DNA of 26,899 nt. It comes from Thermoleophilia bacterium. GTDB taxonomy: Bacteria; Actinomycetota; Thermoleophilia; Gaiellales; Gaiellaceae. The stretch covers positions 1 to 26,899 of the forward strand of contig JACVRU010000005.1 in NCBI GenBank assembly GCA_014534295.1. Reading direction: 5' to 3'. Positions 7,476 to 15,599 of this stretch are shown here, piece after piece (within the stretch, counting starts at the first letter, position 1; the number at the start of each line of letters is the position of its first letter). Made by a program: the position numbers and the translations under genes. Under the pieces are notes generated by a model, which was not told the origin of the DNA, searched no databases, and was given only the letters and a program-made list of their open reading frames with translations.

Positions 7476-9079
7476 CGGGACAGCTCGTTCCAGGCGTTCT
7501 CGACGAGGCGCTCGACGCGCGGGTCGGTCATCGAGGCGACGAAGTTGATCGCGCCCGCCGCAAGCACGCGCGCGCCGGCGGACGTCTCGTAGTACGTCAG
7601 CTCGGCCGACCGGCCGGGCCCCATCAGGTCGGGCACGCGCGCGAGCACCTGCGTCCCGCGCGGGGAAGAGGGGGCCCGCGCGTCGATCTCGATCCCGTAG
7701 CGCCCGAAGGTCGAGCCGGCGCCCAGACCGGTCCCCGCGAAGAGCCACAGGGCGGCGGCCGGGTCGGTGACGAGGTAAGGGCCCTGGCGCTGGCCCTGGT
7801 CGGAGCCGATGTACTGCACCCCGACGAGCCCCGCCTCCGGCCGTCCGAGGTTCCGCCAGAGCCGGTCCTTGAGGAGCCGCGGCCCGTCCCGGCGGACTCG
7901 CCAGAAGAAGTTGTTCGCCGCGAGGAAGATCAGGTTCCCGCCGAGGTCGCGGTAACGGCGGACGACGTCGTAGGCCCGCGCCGTGACGTACTCCTCGTGG
8001 CCCGGGAAGACGACGAGGTCGTACGCGCGCCGGAGGGCGTCGCCGGTGCGAACCGCCTCGAGATCGTCGTCGGAGAGGAAGTCGGCGCCCTTGCCCGTCC
8101 GATTGAGCCACGCGATGAAGGCGAGGTCCCAGTCCTTGAAACGAAACGGGACGCCGAAGTCGAGGTACGGCCGCCGCAGGTCGATGCTGCGGTTCGACTC
8201 GCTCACGTACCAGCTGTCGCCCCAGCCGTCGCCGTCGGCGTCGTGGAAGTTGTACGCCTGCCACGTGTTCGTGGAGAGCACGACCGCGACCCGCCGCGCC
8301 CCGAGCCGCGGTGGCCGGACGATGAAGGGCGCGTAGCCGACCCGCCCGTCGTCCGTCGCGATGCGGACGAAGTAGAGGCCGCTGGCCCACTGGCCCGCGC
8401 GGAAGAGCCGCAGGCGGGCGGGCTCGTCGGCTTGCCGCCACTGCACCTCCACCGCGGGCGTGACCGGAACGCCGTTCGTGGCCAGGTCGGACGACGCGGA
8501 CGCGGCGGAGCCCCCGTAGTGGAAGACTTGGACGCGCAACCTCCGCGCGTCGCACGCGACGACGAGGTCGGTGGGTTCCCCGGGCGCGTAGCTCGGCTTC
8601 GTCAGCGCCACGCCAACGCCCTGCACGCGCGCGACCGGGCCCGTGACCGGCCCGCGCGGCCCGTGGTTGCCGTAGACGCGGCGCCGGCCGGTCCTCGAGT
8701 CGGTGACGGTGAGCCGGAGGACGTACGTGCGCGGCTGCACCTCCGGCCCGGGCCGCCAGGCGAGCTCGTGGCTCCCCGCGGCCAGGCGGCGCTTCGTGCG
8801 CCAGAGCACCGCGCCTCGGGGACGCCCGGGGCGGAGGGTGTCGGTGCGAACGGCCTCCATGACGACCACCGCCGCGCGGTCGATCCGGAAGCGCACGAGC
8901 GCGCGCCCTCCACGCCGGGGCGTGACCGTCGTCAGCAGCCGGCCGTCGCCGCCGTAGGGCGCGGCACCGTTCGAGACGCGTAGGTCTCGGAGGGCCGGCC
9001 TCGCGGCCCAGGCAGCGCGCGCAGGCGCGAGCAGCGCCATCAGGGCGGCCCCAAGGAACTCGCGCCGCCGCAACCCCAT
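7472..9079 (-). CDS. Tat-exported protein, N,N-dimethylformamidase C-terminal-like (535 aa)
   Basis: The protein starts MGLRRREFLGAALMALLAPARAAWA, a twin-arginine signal peptide with an Ala-x-Ala cleavage site at about residue 25, so it is folded inside and exported. Residues 60-250 look beta-rich and immunoglobulin-like. From about 265 onward it resembles the C-terminal domain of the N,N-dimethylformamidase large subunit: VVLSTNTWQAYNFHDADG, then LAFIAWLNRTGKGADFL, YDLVVFPGHEEYVTARAYDVVRRY and GGNLIFLAANNFFWRV. This glutamine-amidotransferase-like fold is known from many exported actinobacterial proteins of unknown substrate. Residues 280-288 read DADGDGWGD, a DxDxDGxxD calcium-type loop. 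Amidase activity is not shown. Its start codon is 9 bp from that of the divergent membrane protein, and its stop overlaps that of the hydroxyacyl-CoA dehydrogenase. Confidence 0.75.
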
Positions 9080-9097
9080 CCCGCGATTATGGGCCTT
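9080..9097. promoter_or_regulatory. Overlapping divergent promoter candidates
   Basis: On the minus strand CATAAT (9091 to 9086) is followed by 6 nt and the ATG of the Tat protein. On the plus strand GATTAT (9085-9090), the same bases read the other way, is followed by 7 nt and an in-frame GTG at 9098 of the flippase-like gene. If both are used, the flippase-like protein starts at 9098 and not at the ATG at 9089, which lies within the -10. Confidence 0.4.
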
Positions 9098-10069
9098 GTG
9101 CAACACGTCGTCCGTGCAGCGGAGGCGCTCGTCGACCACGTCGCCGCGATCCAGTGGCGGTTCGTCGCCCTGGCCGCTCTCGTGCACGTGGTGAAGCTGG
9201 TCGTGCGGACTCGCGCCTGGCGGAACATCCTGGCCGCGGCGCATCCCGACGCGGTCGTCCGCTGGCGTACGGTGCTCGGCGCCTACGCGGCGGGGGTCGG
9301 CGTCAACGCGCTCGTGCCCGCCCGGGGGGGCGACCTGCTGAAGCTCTACCTCGTCAGGCGCGGGATCCCGGGCTCGGCGTACCCGACGCTCGGGGCGACT
9401 CTCGTCGTCGAGACGCTCTTCGACGCGGTCGTCGCAACAGGCCTTCTCCTCTGGGCGCTTTCGCTCGGCGTGCTCCCGGGGCTCGACGTGATCCCGCGGT
9501 TGCCGGACGTCGACTGGCTCTGGCTCTTCGAGCATCCACGGGCGGCGCTCGTGGTCGCCGGGGTCGCGCTCGTCGCGGCCTTCGCCGCGGGCGTCTGGGC
9601 GTCGACGCACATCCGCGCTTTCCGGGAGCGGGTCGCGAGCGGCTTCGCGATCCTCAGCCCGCCCCGTCGCTACCTGCGCGAGGTCGTCCCGTGGCAGGCA
9701 CTCGATTGGGGTCTCCGGCTCGTGACCGTGTACCTGCTGCTGCTGGCCTTCGGCGTGCCGGCCTCGCTCCACAACGCCGCGCTTGTGCAGGTGACGCAGA
9801 GCCTCTCCACCGTGCTGCCGCTGACGCCGGCGGGGATCGGCACCGAGCAGGCACTCCTCGCCTACGTCTTCGCGGGCGTCGCGCCGGCCGCGGACGTGCT
9901 CAGCTTCAGCGTCGGCATGAAGCTGACGATCGTCGCGGTCAACGTCGGTGCGGGTGCGGTGGCGCTCCTCCTGATGCTGCGGACTCTTCGCTGGCGGCGG
10001 CTCGTGGAGCCAGCAGCCGAAGCACCGGAGGAACCAGGAGCGTCGTCGCCACCGACATCCCCACGATGA
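9089..10069 (+). CDS. Lysylphosphatidylglycerol synthase TM-domain/UPF0104-type flippase-like membrane protein (326 aa)
   Basis: Six to eight hydrophobic segments cover nearly the whole protein. The signature regions of the LPG_synthase_TM/UPF0104 family are present: VKLVVRTRAWRNIL, VGVNALVPARGGDLLKLYLVRR near residues 70-90, LGATLVVETLFDAVVATGLLL, and LSTVLPLTPAGIGTEQALLAYVF near residues 240-262. Members are thought to move or modify lipid-linked molecules; here the stand-alone membrane domain lacks the MprF catalytic domain, so the substrate is unknown. The start is the ATG at 9089 or the GTG at 9098, which better fits the leaderless promoter. The last 43 residues, ending in a Pro/Ser/Glu-rich tail, overlap the 3' end of the antiporter gene on the other strand by 131 bp. 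Confidence 0.8.
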   Translation: MGLVQHVVRAAEALVDHVAAIQWRFVALAALVHVVKLVVRTRAWRNILAAAHPDAVVRWRTVLGAYAAGVGVNALVPARGGDLLKLYLVRRGIPGSAYPTLGATLVVETLFDAVVATGLLLWALSLGVLPGLDVIPRLPDVDWLWLFEHPRAALVVAGVALVAAFAAGVWASTHIRAFRERVASGFAILSPPRRYLREVVPWQALDWGLRLVTVYLLLLAFGVPASLHNAALVQVTQSLSTVLPLTPAGIGTEQALLAYVFAGVAPAADVLSFSVGMKLTIVAVNVGAGAVALLLMLRTLRWRRLVEPAAEAPEEPGASSPPTSPR

Positions 10070-11159
10070 CCGCGAACAGCTCGTCGTCGATCACGTTGGC
10101 GACCCGCCCGATGCCCGCGACGATGATCCCCACCTCGCCGCGCGGGACCATCCCCACGGCGATGAAGGCCGCCGGACCCCGCCCGAGGCTGAGCGCTCCG
10201 AGCCAGGCCCCCGCCAGCTTCGTCACGATCGCGAGCGCCGTTACGCCGCCGAGCAGGGCGAGGGCGCCGGGATCGGCGAGCGCGCCGAGGTCGAGCTCGA
10301 TGCCGATGAACCCGAAGAAGAATGGCGGGAAGAAGGCGTAGAGAGGCGCCACTTCCTCCTCGATCGGGTGCTGCTCTTTCGTCTCGGCGACCATCATTCC
10401 GGCGAGGAAGGCGCCGATGATCGCGGCGAGGCCGATCTGGGCGGCGAGCGCCGCCAGGCCGAGGCACAGGATCACGGCGGGGAGGAGGGGCGACTCCGAA
10501 AACCGCGGCACGTGGAGGATCTGAGGCCGCCGGCGCATGAAGGCGGTGCCCCCGAGCGCGAAGAACGCGACGAAGGTGAGCGCGAGGGCGAGCACGACCA
10601 GCACCGAGCTCGCGTCCAGGCCTCCCTCGGCCGCGAGGCCTGCGGCGACGGCGAGCAGGATCATCGCGAGGATGTCGTCGACCACCGCGGCGCCGAGGAT
10701 CGTCCGCCCGGCGCGCGTTCCCAGCAGCCCGAGGTCGACGAGCACGGCGGAGGTGATGCCGACGCTGGTCGCGACGAGCGCGGCTGCGATGAAGATGCTC
10801 GTCGCCGTGCTCTCGTCCAGCGCCACGCCCAGCCCGTAGCCGCCGCCGAAGGGGAGGACGACGCCGAGCAGCCCGACGAGCGCCGCCGGCCTGCCGACGG
10901 CCGCGAGTTCGGTGATCCGGGTCTCGAGCCCCACCCAGAAGAGCAGGAAGACGACCCCGAGCTCGGCGAAGACCTCGACCGCCTCGCCGGCGTGGACGAG
11001 GCCCAGGACCGAGGGGCCCACGATCACGCCCGCGAGGATCTCGCCGACGATCGCCGGCTGGCCGAGGCGGCGGAAGACCTCGTCGCCGATCTTCGTCGCC
11101 AGCAGGATGACGAAGAGGTCCGTGAGGACGCCGGCGACCTCCGCCGCGGCGAAGATCAC
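9939..11159 (-). CDS. CPA2-type cation/proton antiporter (406 aa)
   Basis: About 11-13 hydrophobic segments with the hallmark sequences of the CPA2 (KefB/NapA-like) family: LGQPAIVGEILAGVIVGPSVLG near the N-terminus, FAELGVVFLLFWVGLET, SVGITSAVL, GAAVVDDILAMILLAV with the paired Asp of the ion-binding site, PPFFFGFIGIELDL, and GMVPRGEVGIIVAGIG. It exchanges Na+ or K+ for H+ across the cytoplasmic membrane. It has no C-terminal RCK/TrkA-N or universal-stress domain, so any gating would come from another protein; the CBS-pair protein directly upstream is the obvious candidate. The GTG start at 11159 comes one base after the TGA of that gene, without a Shine-Dalgarno, so translation is probably coupled. 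The last 131 bp are antisense to the flippase-like gene. Confidence 0.88.
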   Translation of the reverse strand: MIFAAAEVAGVLTDLFVILLATKIGDEVFRRLGQPAIVGEILAGVIVGPSVLGLVHAGEAVEVFAELGVVFLLFWVGLETRITELAAVGRPAALVGLLGVVLPFGGGYGLGVALDESTATSIFIAAALVATSVGITSAVLVDLGLLGTRAGRTILGAAVVDDILAMILLAVAAGLAAEGGLDASSVLVVLALALTFVAFFALGGTAFMRRRPQILHVPRFSESPLLPAVILCLGLAALAAQIGLAAIIGAFLAGMMVAETKEQHPIEEEVAPLYAFFPPFFFGFIGIELDLGALADPGALALLGGVTALAIVTKLAGAWLGALSLGRGPAAFIAVGMVPRGEVGIIVAGIGRVANVIDDELFAVIVGMSVATTLLVPPVLRLLAPRAAASEESAASGGAPPHPHRR

Positions 11160-11160
11160 G

Positions 11161-11607
11161 TCAGGAGTCGAGGCGCGAGAGGATCGTCCGGCAGAACTCG
11201 CCCTGGTCGAGCATGCCGACGAACCGCTCGTTCTCGACCACCGCGATCGCCCCCCACTCGCAGTGGAGGAAGCGCTCGGCCACGTGGGCTGCGCTGGCCT
11301 CGACGTCGACGCTCAGCGGCGAGCGCATGTGCTTCGCGACCGGATGGCCCCCCGCGATCTCCGCGCGCGCTGCGAGAGCGTCGAGGCCCTCCTGGAGGAA
11401 CGCAGTGTGTCGCAGCTCCGTCAGGTAGCCCGGGAAGAGCCCGGCGAGCATGTCGTCCTGGGTGAAGAGCCCGACGACCCGGTCGGCCTCGTCAAGGACG
11501 GCGATCGCGGCCAGCCGATGGTGGGCCAGCGTGCGGGCGGCCTCGAGAAACGTGGCCCACTCGGGCACGGAGGCCCCGGTGACGGCGGCTGAGCGGAGCG
11601 AGGGCAT
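11161..11607 (-). CDS. CBS-domain pair protein (148 aa)
   Basis: Two CBS motifs are visible: residues 8-60 (TFLEAARTLAHHRLAAIAVLDE, VVGLFTQDDMLAGLF) and residues 92-145 (PLSVDVEASAAHVAERFLHCE, GAIAVVENERFVGMLDQGEF). A stand-alone CBS pair normally binds adenine nucleotides (AMP, ATP, SAM or c-di-AMP) and controls a partner protein. Here the gene sits between two ion transporters: its ATG overlaps the permease stop (TGATG) and its TGA is one base from the antiporter GTG. A regulatory subunit for one or both is the natural reading, though that is inference. No other domain, signal peptide or membrane segment is seen. Confidence 0.85.
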   Translation of the reverse strand: MPSLRSAAVTGASVPEWATFLEAARTLAHHRLAAIAVLDEADRVVGLFTQDDMLAGLFPGYLTELRHTAFLQEGLDALAARAEIAGGHPVAKHMRSPLSVDVEASAAHVAERFLHCEWGAIAVVENERFVGMLDQGEFCRTILSRLDS

Positions 11608-12869
11608 CAGAGCTGGAAGAGCACCAGGTAGGCGGTTGCGATCAGTAGCGAGAGGACGGTAACCGGGATCCCGACGGCCGCGAAGCGGAGGAACGAGATC
11701 GGGCTCCCCGCCCGGTCGAGCACGCCGGTTGCGGCGACGTTCGCGGCGGCGGCGATCGCCGTCGCGTTGCCGCCGAAGCAGGCGCCGAGCGCGAGCGACC
11801 ACCACAGGCCGTCGTCGAACTCCTCGCCGGCCTGGAGCTCCTGCACGACGGGGATCATCGCGGCGGTGAAGGGGATGTTGTCCACCATCGCCGACCCGGC
11901 TGCGGACCCCCAGAGCACGGCGAGCCCCTGGGCGACGCTGGAGTCGCCCGTCACGTCCGCCAGCCAGGTGGCGACGTCGGCGACGACCCCGCGGTGCTCG
12001 AGGCCGCCCACCATGACGAAGAGCCCGAGGAAGAAGAAGATCGTCGACCACTCGACCCCCTCGAGCGCCCGCTCGACGTCGTCGCTGGCGATGAGCAGCA
12101 TCACGGTGGCGCCGGTGAGCGCCACCACGGCCGGCTCGACGTGGAACGTGCTGTGCAGGAAGAAGAACACGACCGTCCCGAGGAGGACGGCCAGGGTCCG
12201 CTTCACGTACGGGCTCTGGCGCATGTCCCGGCCCGGGTCGAGCTTCATCACCTCGGCCTGACGCTCGGGCTCGATCTCGAGCCCCCGGCGGAAGAGGAGG
12301 TAGAGCACGCCTGTGACGACGAACAGCGTCACGAAGGCCACCGGCGCGAGGTTGACGATGAAGTCGAGGAAGGAGAGCTCCCGGATCCGCGTGCCGATCA
12401 TGATGTTCGGCGGGTCGCCGATCAACGTCGCCGTTCCGCCGACGTTGGAGGCCAGCACCTCGATGAGCACGAGGGGGATCGGCGAGACGCGTAGCAGGTC
12501 GGCCAGCAGCAGCGTGATCGGGACGATCAGGAGGATCGTCGTCAGGTTGTCGAGGAAGGCCGAGAGGACTCCCGTCACGAATGCGAGCAGGAACACCAGC
12601 CGGAGCGGGCTGCCGCGCGAGAGCTGGGCCACGCGCAGCGCCATGTACGTGAACACGCCGGTCCGTTCGGTCAGCGTGACGATCACCATCATCCCGACGA
12701 GGAGGCCGAGCGTGCTCCAGTCGACCGCCTCGATCGCGTGCTCCTGGTCGAGGACGCCGATCAGGACCATCAAGCCGGCGCCGACGAGGGCGACCTTGGT
12801 CCGGTGAGTCCACTCGAGCGCCACGACCGCGAGGGCCCCGACGAAGATCGCGACGGCGATGAGCTCCAC
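11607..12869 (-). CDS. NhaD/ArsB-type ion transporter permease (420 aa)
   Basis: The protein has about 11-12 hydrophobic segments in the two-fold repeat of the ion-transporter (IT) superfamily: GVLSAFLDNLTTILLIVPITLLLADLL in the first half and GSAAGSAMVDNIPFTAAMIPVVQEL in the second, with VLIEVLASNVGGTATLIGDPPNIMIG and GACFGGNATAIAAAANVAATG as the matching loop motifs. This pattern fits NhaD Na+/H+ antiporters and ArsB-like anion permeases; I cannot choose, but the downstream CPA2 antiporter favours cation/pH homeostasis. It is the first gene of the three-gene minus-strand operon permease-CBS-antiporter. The start is GTG at 12869 with TAGAGT 9 nt upstream. It diverges from a small secreted protein across 93 bp. 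Confidence 0.88.
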   Translation of the reverse strand: MELIAVAIFVGALAVVALEWTHRTKVALVGAGLMVLIGVLDQEHAIEAVDWSTLGLLVGMMVIVTLTERTGVFTYMALRVAQLSRGSPLRLVFLLAFVTGVLSAFLDNLTTILLIVPITLLLADLLRVSPIPLVLIEVLASNVGGTATLIGDPPNIMIGTRIRELSFLDFIVNLAPVAFVTLFVVTGVLYLLFRRGLEIEPERQAEVMKLDPGRDMRQSPYVKRTLAVLLGTVVFFFLHSTFHVEPAVVALTGATVMLLIASDDVERALEGVEWSTIFFFLGLFVMVGGLEHRGVVADVATWLADVTGDSSVAQGLAVLWGSAAGSAMVDNIPFTAAMIPVVQELQAGEEFDDGLWWSLALGACFGGNATAIAAAANVAATGVLDRAGSPISFLRFAAVGIPVTVLSLLIATAYLVLFQL

Positions 12870-12878
12870 GGCCGCCCG

Positions 12879-12884
12879 ACTCTA
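12879..12884 (-). promoter_or_regulatory. Candidate -10 (TAGAGT) of the permease-CBS-antiporter operon
   Basis: On the minus strand TAGAGT (12884 to 12879) matches TANNNT and lies 9 nt before the GTG at 12869, predicting a leader of two or three bases at most. The 93-bp gap to the divergent secreted-protein gene is the longest non-coding stretch of the window; I see nothing else in it beyond the weaker AATACT at 12947-12952, 10 nt before the ATG at 12963. Confidence 0.35.
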
Positions 12885-12962
12885 ACGAGGCCCCGGCCGA
12901 AACAGTTCCTTTACATTCCGCTGAACTCGGGCACACTGCGGAGGGGAATACTGCGACCACGG

Positions 12963-13466
12963 ATGCGCCGCCTCCTGCTCATCGCCCTGCTCGCCTGCCT
13001 GGCCGTGCCCGCCGCGGCGGTCGCGCAGAAGCGCGCGCCCGGCGACGGCTCGCTCGTCGTCCGGAGCGGCGCCGGCTTCCTGCGCCTCGACATCACTGGG
13101 GCGGTGATCGGCCGGCTCGAGGCGGGCCAGGTGGAGATCGCCTCGCACAGGGTGGACGACTGCGACGACTGGGCCGTGTGGGGCGCCGACCGCGCTCGGA
13201 TCAGGTCGAGGACCGGCGTGACGACGTGTACCTTCACGGTCTTCCTCCGCACCCCGCAGGCGATCAGGTTCCGGGTAGTGCTCGGCCCGGACGAGACGCT
13301 GACGATCCGCGGTGCCAGCAGCCTCTCCGTCTCCGCGGTGGGGCAGGGGTCCGGGTTCATCCGGGGCGCGGGTGCCGCGGACGGCGTCTACTCGCTGCAC
13401 GCGGGCGCCTTCAGGTCGCTGCCCGACCTCGGGCTGGCGTTCAGCCTGGGCGCTACGCTTCCGTAA
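12963..13466 (+). CDS. Small secreted protein of unknown function (167 aa)
   Basis: It starts MRRLLLIALLACLAVPAAAVAQ, a Sec signal peptide cleaved near residue 21. The mature part is predicted beta-rich, with repeated short strands (SLVVRSGAGFLRLDITGAVIGRLEAG, TLTIRGASSLSVSAVGQGSGFIRG) and two Cys (DDCDDW and TTCTF) that could form a disulphide. I recognise no family or catalytic motif. It diverges from the permease operon and ends 2 bp before the response-regulator GTG, so it is transcribed toward the two-component system. That position would suit an envelope sensor or target protein, but this is guesswork. A purine-rich GGAGGGG lies rather far (16 nt) from the ATG; the start is chosen for the signal peptide. 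Confidence 0.7.
   Translation: MRRLLLIALLACLAVPAAAVAQKRAPGDGSLVVRSGAGFLRLDITGAVIGRLEAGQVEIASHRVDDCDDWAVWGADRARIRSRTGVTTCTFTVFLRTPQAIRFRVVLGPDETLTIRGASSLSVSAVGQGSGFIRGAGAADGVYSLHAGAFRSLPDLGLAFSLGATLP
13454..13459 (+). promoter_or_regulatory. Candidate -10 (TACGCT) for the two-component system
   Basis: TACGCT lies in the last codons of the secreted-protein gene, 9 nt before the GTG of the response regulator. It is the same hexamer as at 627-632 and would allow near-leaderless transcription of the regulator-kinase pair apart from the upstream gene. Confidence 0.35.
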
Positions 13467-13468
13467 CC

Positions 13469-14176
13469 GTGTCCGCAGGCGGCTCCCAGACCGTCCTGGT
13501 GGTCGAGGACGAGGCGTCGATCTCGTCCTTCATCTCGCTCTACCTCAAGAACTCGGGCTACGAGGTGCGGTCGGCCGCCACGGGCGCCGAGGCGATCCAG
13601 CAGCTCCAGGCGGGGTCGATCTCGCTGATCCTCCTCGACCTGATGCTGCCCGACGTCGACGGCATCGACCTCGCGCGGCGGCTGAGGCAGAAGTGGGACG
13701 TCCCGATCCTGATGCTCACCGCCCGCGACGAGGACGTCGACAAGATCATCGGCCTCGAGGTCGGCGCCGACGACTACATGACGAAGCCGTTCAACCCGCG
13801 CGAGCTCGTCGCGCGCGTCAAGGCGATCCTGCGTCGCTCCGCCCCCGAACGGCGGGAGCGCGAGGAGAAGGTGATGCGGCACGGCGACCTCGTGATCGAC
13901 GCAGGTCGGCGCGAGGTGCGCGTCGGCGAGACCGAGGTGCAGCTCGCGCCGAAGGAGTTCGACCTGCTCTGGGAGCTGCTTGACCACAAGGGGCTCGTGC
14001 TCACGCGCGACCAACTGCTCGAGCGCGTCTGGGGCTACACGTTCGCCGGGGACACGCGGACGGTCGACGTCCACGTCCGCCAGCTCCGCCGCAAGCTCGG
14101 CGAGGCCTCGCCGATCGTGACCGTCTGGGGGGTCGGCTACAAGGTCGCGCCCAGCAAGGAGTCGGTCGGGGCCTAG
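13469..14176 (+). CDS. OmpR/PhoB-family response regulator (235 aa)
   Basis: The N-terminal receiver domain (7-125) has the acidic pair VVEDE (Glu13, Asp14), the phosphorylation site Asp57 in LLDLMLPDVDG, Thr84 in LMLTARDED and Lys106 in DYMTKPFNP. The C-terminal half (about 140-230) is a winged-helix trans_reg_C domain: VQLAPKEFDLLWELL, RDQLLERVWGY, TRTVDVHVRQLRRKLGE and VWGVGYKV. It is therefore a DNA-binding transcription factor activated by the histidine kinase encoded 7 bp downstream. All key residues are intact. The GTG start gives MSAGGSQTVLVVEDE, the expected start just before the first strand. The regulon is unknown; neighbours suggest envelope functions. Confidence 0.95.
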   Translation: MSAGGSQTVLVVEDEASISSFISLYLKNSGYEVRSAATGAEAIQQLQAGSISLILLDLMLPDVDGIDLARRLRQKWDVPILMLTARDEDVDKIIGLEVGADDYMTKPFNPRELVARVKAILRRSAPERREREEKVMRHGDLVIDAGRREVRVGETEVQLAPKEFDLLWELLDHKGLVLTRDQLLERVWGYTFAGDTRTVDVHVRQLRRKLGEASPIVTVWGVGYKVAPSKESVGA

Positions 14177-14183
14177 CCGTCCC

Positions 14184-15593
14184 GTGGGCATGTTCCGGTC
14201 GCTCAGGTTCCGGCTGCCCGCCATCTTCCTGGTCGGCGTCGCCCTGTCGGTCGTCGTCGCCAGCCTGATCGCCGTCCGCCTCTTCCAGGAGCACGTCGAG
14301 GCGCAGACGCTCGAGGAGCTGACACGTGAGGCGCAGGGCCTGGCGCAGCTGTACTCGCGCCGGGCCGGCGGCATCCCGCTCTCCCGCGGCGACATCGAGC
14401 TGGCGACTGGCGACAGGCTCTTCTTCGCGCCGATCGCGCCGGACCTCGAGATCTTCTTCGAGGACGAGGCCCAGGAGGAGCAGATCGGCGAGTTGCCGAC
14501 GCTGGGCTCGGACCTGATCGACCGGGCGATCCTCCAGGAGGGCGGGCTCGTGACGCTCGAGTTCGAGCCGCCGGGCGAGGACCGCCGCTTCCTCGCCGTC
14601 GCGCACCCGATCGACATCGGCGGCAGCGTCTTCGGGGCGCTCGTGGTGGCGAAGCCGAAGACGGAGATCCGCGCCCGCTGGTTCCCGCTCTTCCAGCGGC
14701 TCGCGCTTGCCTTCCTCGGTGGGATCGTCGTCGCCGGCGCGCTCGGCCTCTACTTCTCTCGCCGGATCACGCGGCCGATCCTGGCGCTCTCGCGGGCGGC
14801 GGACGAGGTCGCCGAGGGCCGCTACCAGGTCGACCTCCCGCCCGCGCGCGGTGGCGACGAGGTGGCTCACCTGTCCGAGCGGTTCAGCGACATGGCCGAC
14901 CGGCTGCGGGAGACGGAGGAGCTCGAGCGGAGTTTCCTGATGAGCGTCTCGCACGAGCTCCGGACGCCGCTGACCGCGATCCGCGGGCACGTGGATGCAC
15001 TCCGCGAGGGCGTCGTCGAGGATGCGGACGCCCGGGCCGACTCGCTCGACGTGATCGCCGCCGAGACGACGCGCCTCGAGCGCCTGGTCGGCGACGTCCT
15101 CGACCTCGCGAAGCTCGACGCCCACCGGTTCACCGTCCTGCGGGAGGAGGTCGACCTGCGTCGCCTCGTCGACCGCGCCTACGCGGCATTCGATACCGAG
15201 GCGAGGCGGCGCGCGATCGACTACGAGCAGATCGTCCGCGCCGAGCCGGTGATCACGTCCGACGGCGACCGCGTGCTCCAGATCATCTCCAATCTGCTCT
15301 CCAACGCCTTCCGCTGGACCCCCGACGGCGGCCGGATCGCCGTCGAGCTCGGCGCCTCGAACGGCGCAGTCCGGATCGCCGTCGAGGACAACGGCCCGGG
15401 CATCGCCCCGCAGCAGCAGGAGCGGATCTTCCGCGCCTTCTGGTCGCTGGACGGCCGCGGAACGGGGCTCGGGCTCGCGATCGCCCGCGAGCTGGCGGGC
15501 GCGCTCGGCGGCCGGATCGAGCTCGAGAGCGCGCTCGGGAAGGGCAGCCGCTTCGAGCTCGTGCTGCCGACCTTGGCCCCGCGGCCTCGCTAG
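14184..15593 (+). CDS. Membrane sensor histidine kinase (469 aa)
   Basis: It has an N-terminal membrane helix (about 11-32), an extracytoplasmic domain of about 135 residues rich in acidic residues (FFEDEAQEEQIGE), a second membrane helix (about 172-192), and a HAMP domain (SRRITRPILALSRAADEVAEGRYQV). The HisKA domain follows with phospho-acceptor His257 in SVSHELRTPLTAIRGH, then the HATPase domain with the N box NLLSNAFRW, the G1 box DNGPGIA, FRAFW and the G2 box GRGTGLGLAIA. All catalytic boxes are intact, so it should autophosphorylate and pass phosphate to the regulator upstream. The start is GTG at 14184, or ATG two codons later. The sensed signal is not deducible. The stop codon is 6 bp from the next gene. 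Confidence 0.94.
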   Translation: MGMFRSLRFRLPAIFLVGVALSVVVASLIAVRLFQEHVEAQTLEELTREAQGLAQLYSRRAGGIPLSRGDIELATGDRLFFAPIAPDLEIFFEDEAQEEQIGELPTLGSDLIDRAILQEGGLVTLEFEPPGEDRRFLAVAHPIDIGGSVFGALVVAKPKTEIRARWFPLFQRLALAFLGGIVVAGALGLYFSRRITRPILALSRAADEVAEGRYQVDLPPARGGDEVAHLSERFSDMADRLRETEELERSFLMSVSHELRTPLTAIRGHVDALREGVVEDADARADSLDVIAAETTRLERLVGDVLDLAKLDAHRFTVLREEVDLRRLVDRAYAAFDTEARRRAIDYEQIVRAEPVITSDGDRVLQIISNLLSNAFRWTPDGGRIAVELGASNGAVRIAVEDNGPGIAPQQQERIFRAFWSLDGRGTGLGLAIARELAGALGGRIELESALGKGSRFELVLPTLAPRPR

Positions 15594-15599
15594 GAGCGC

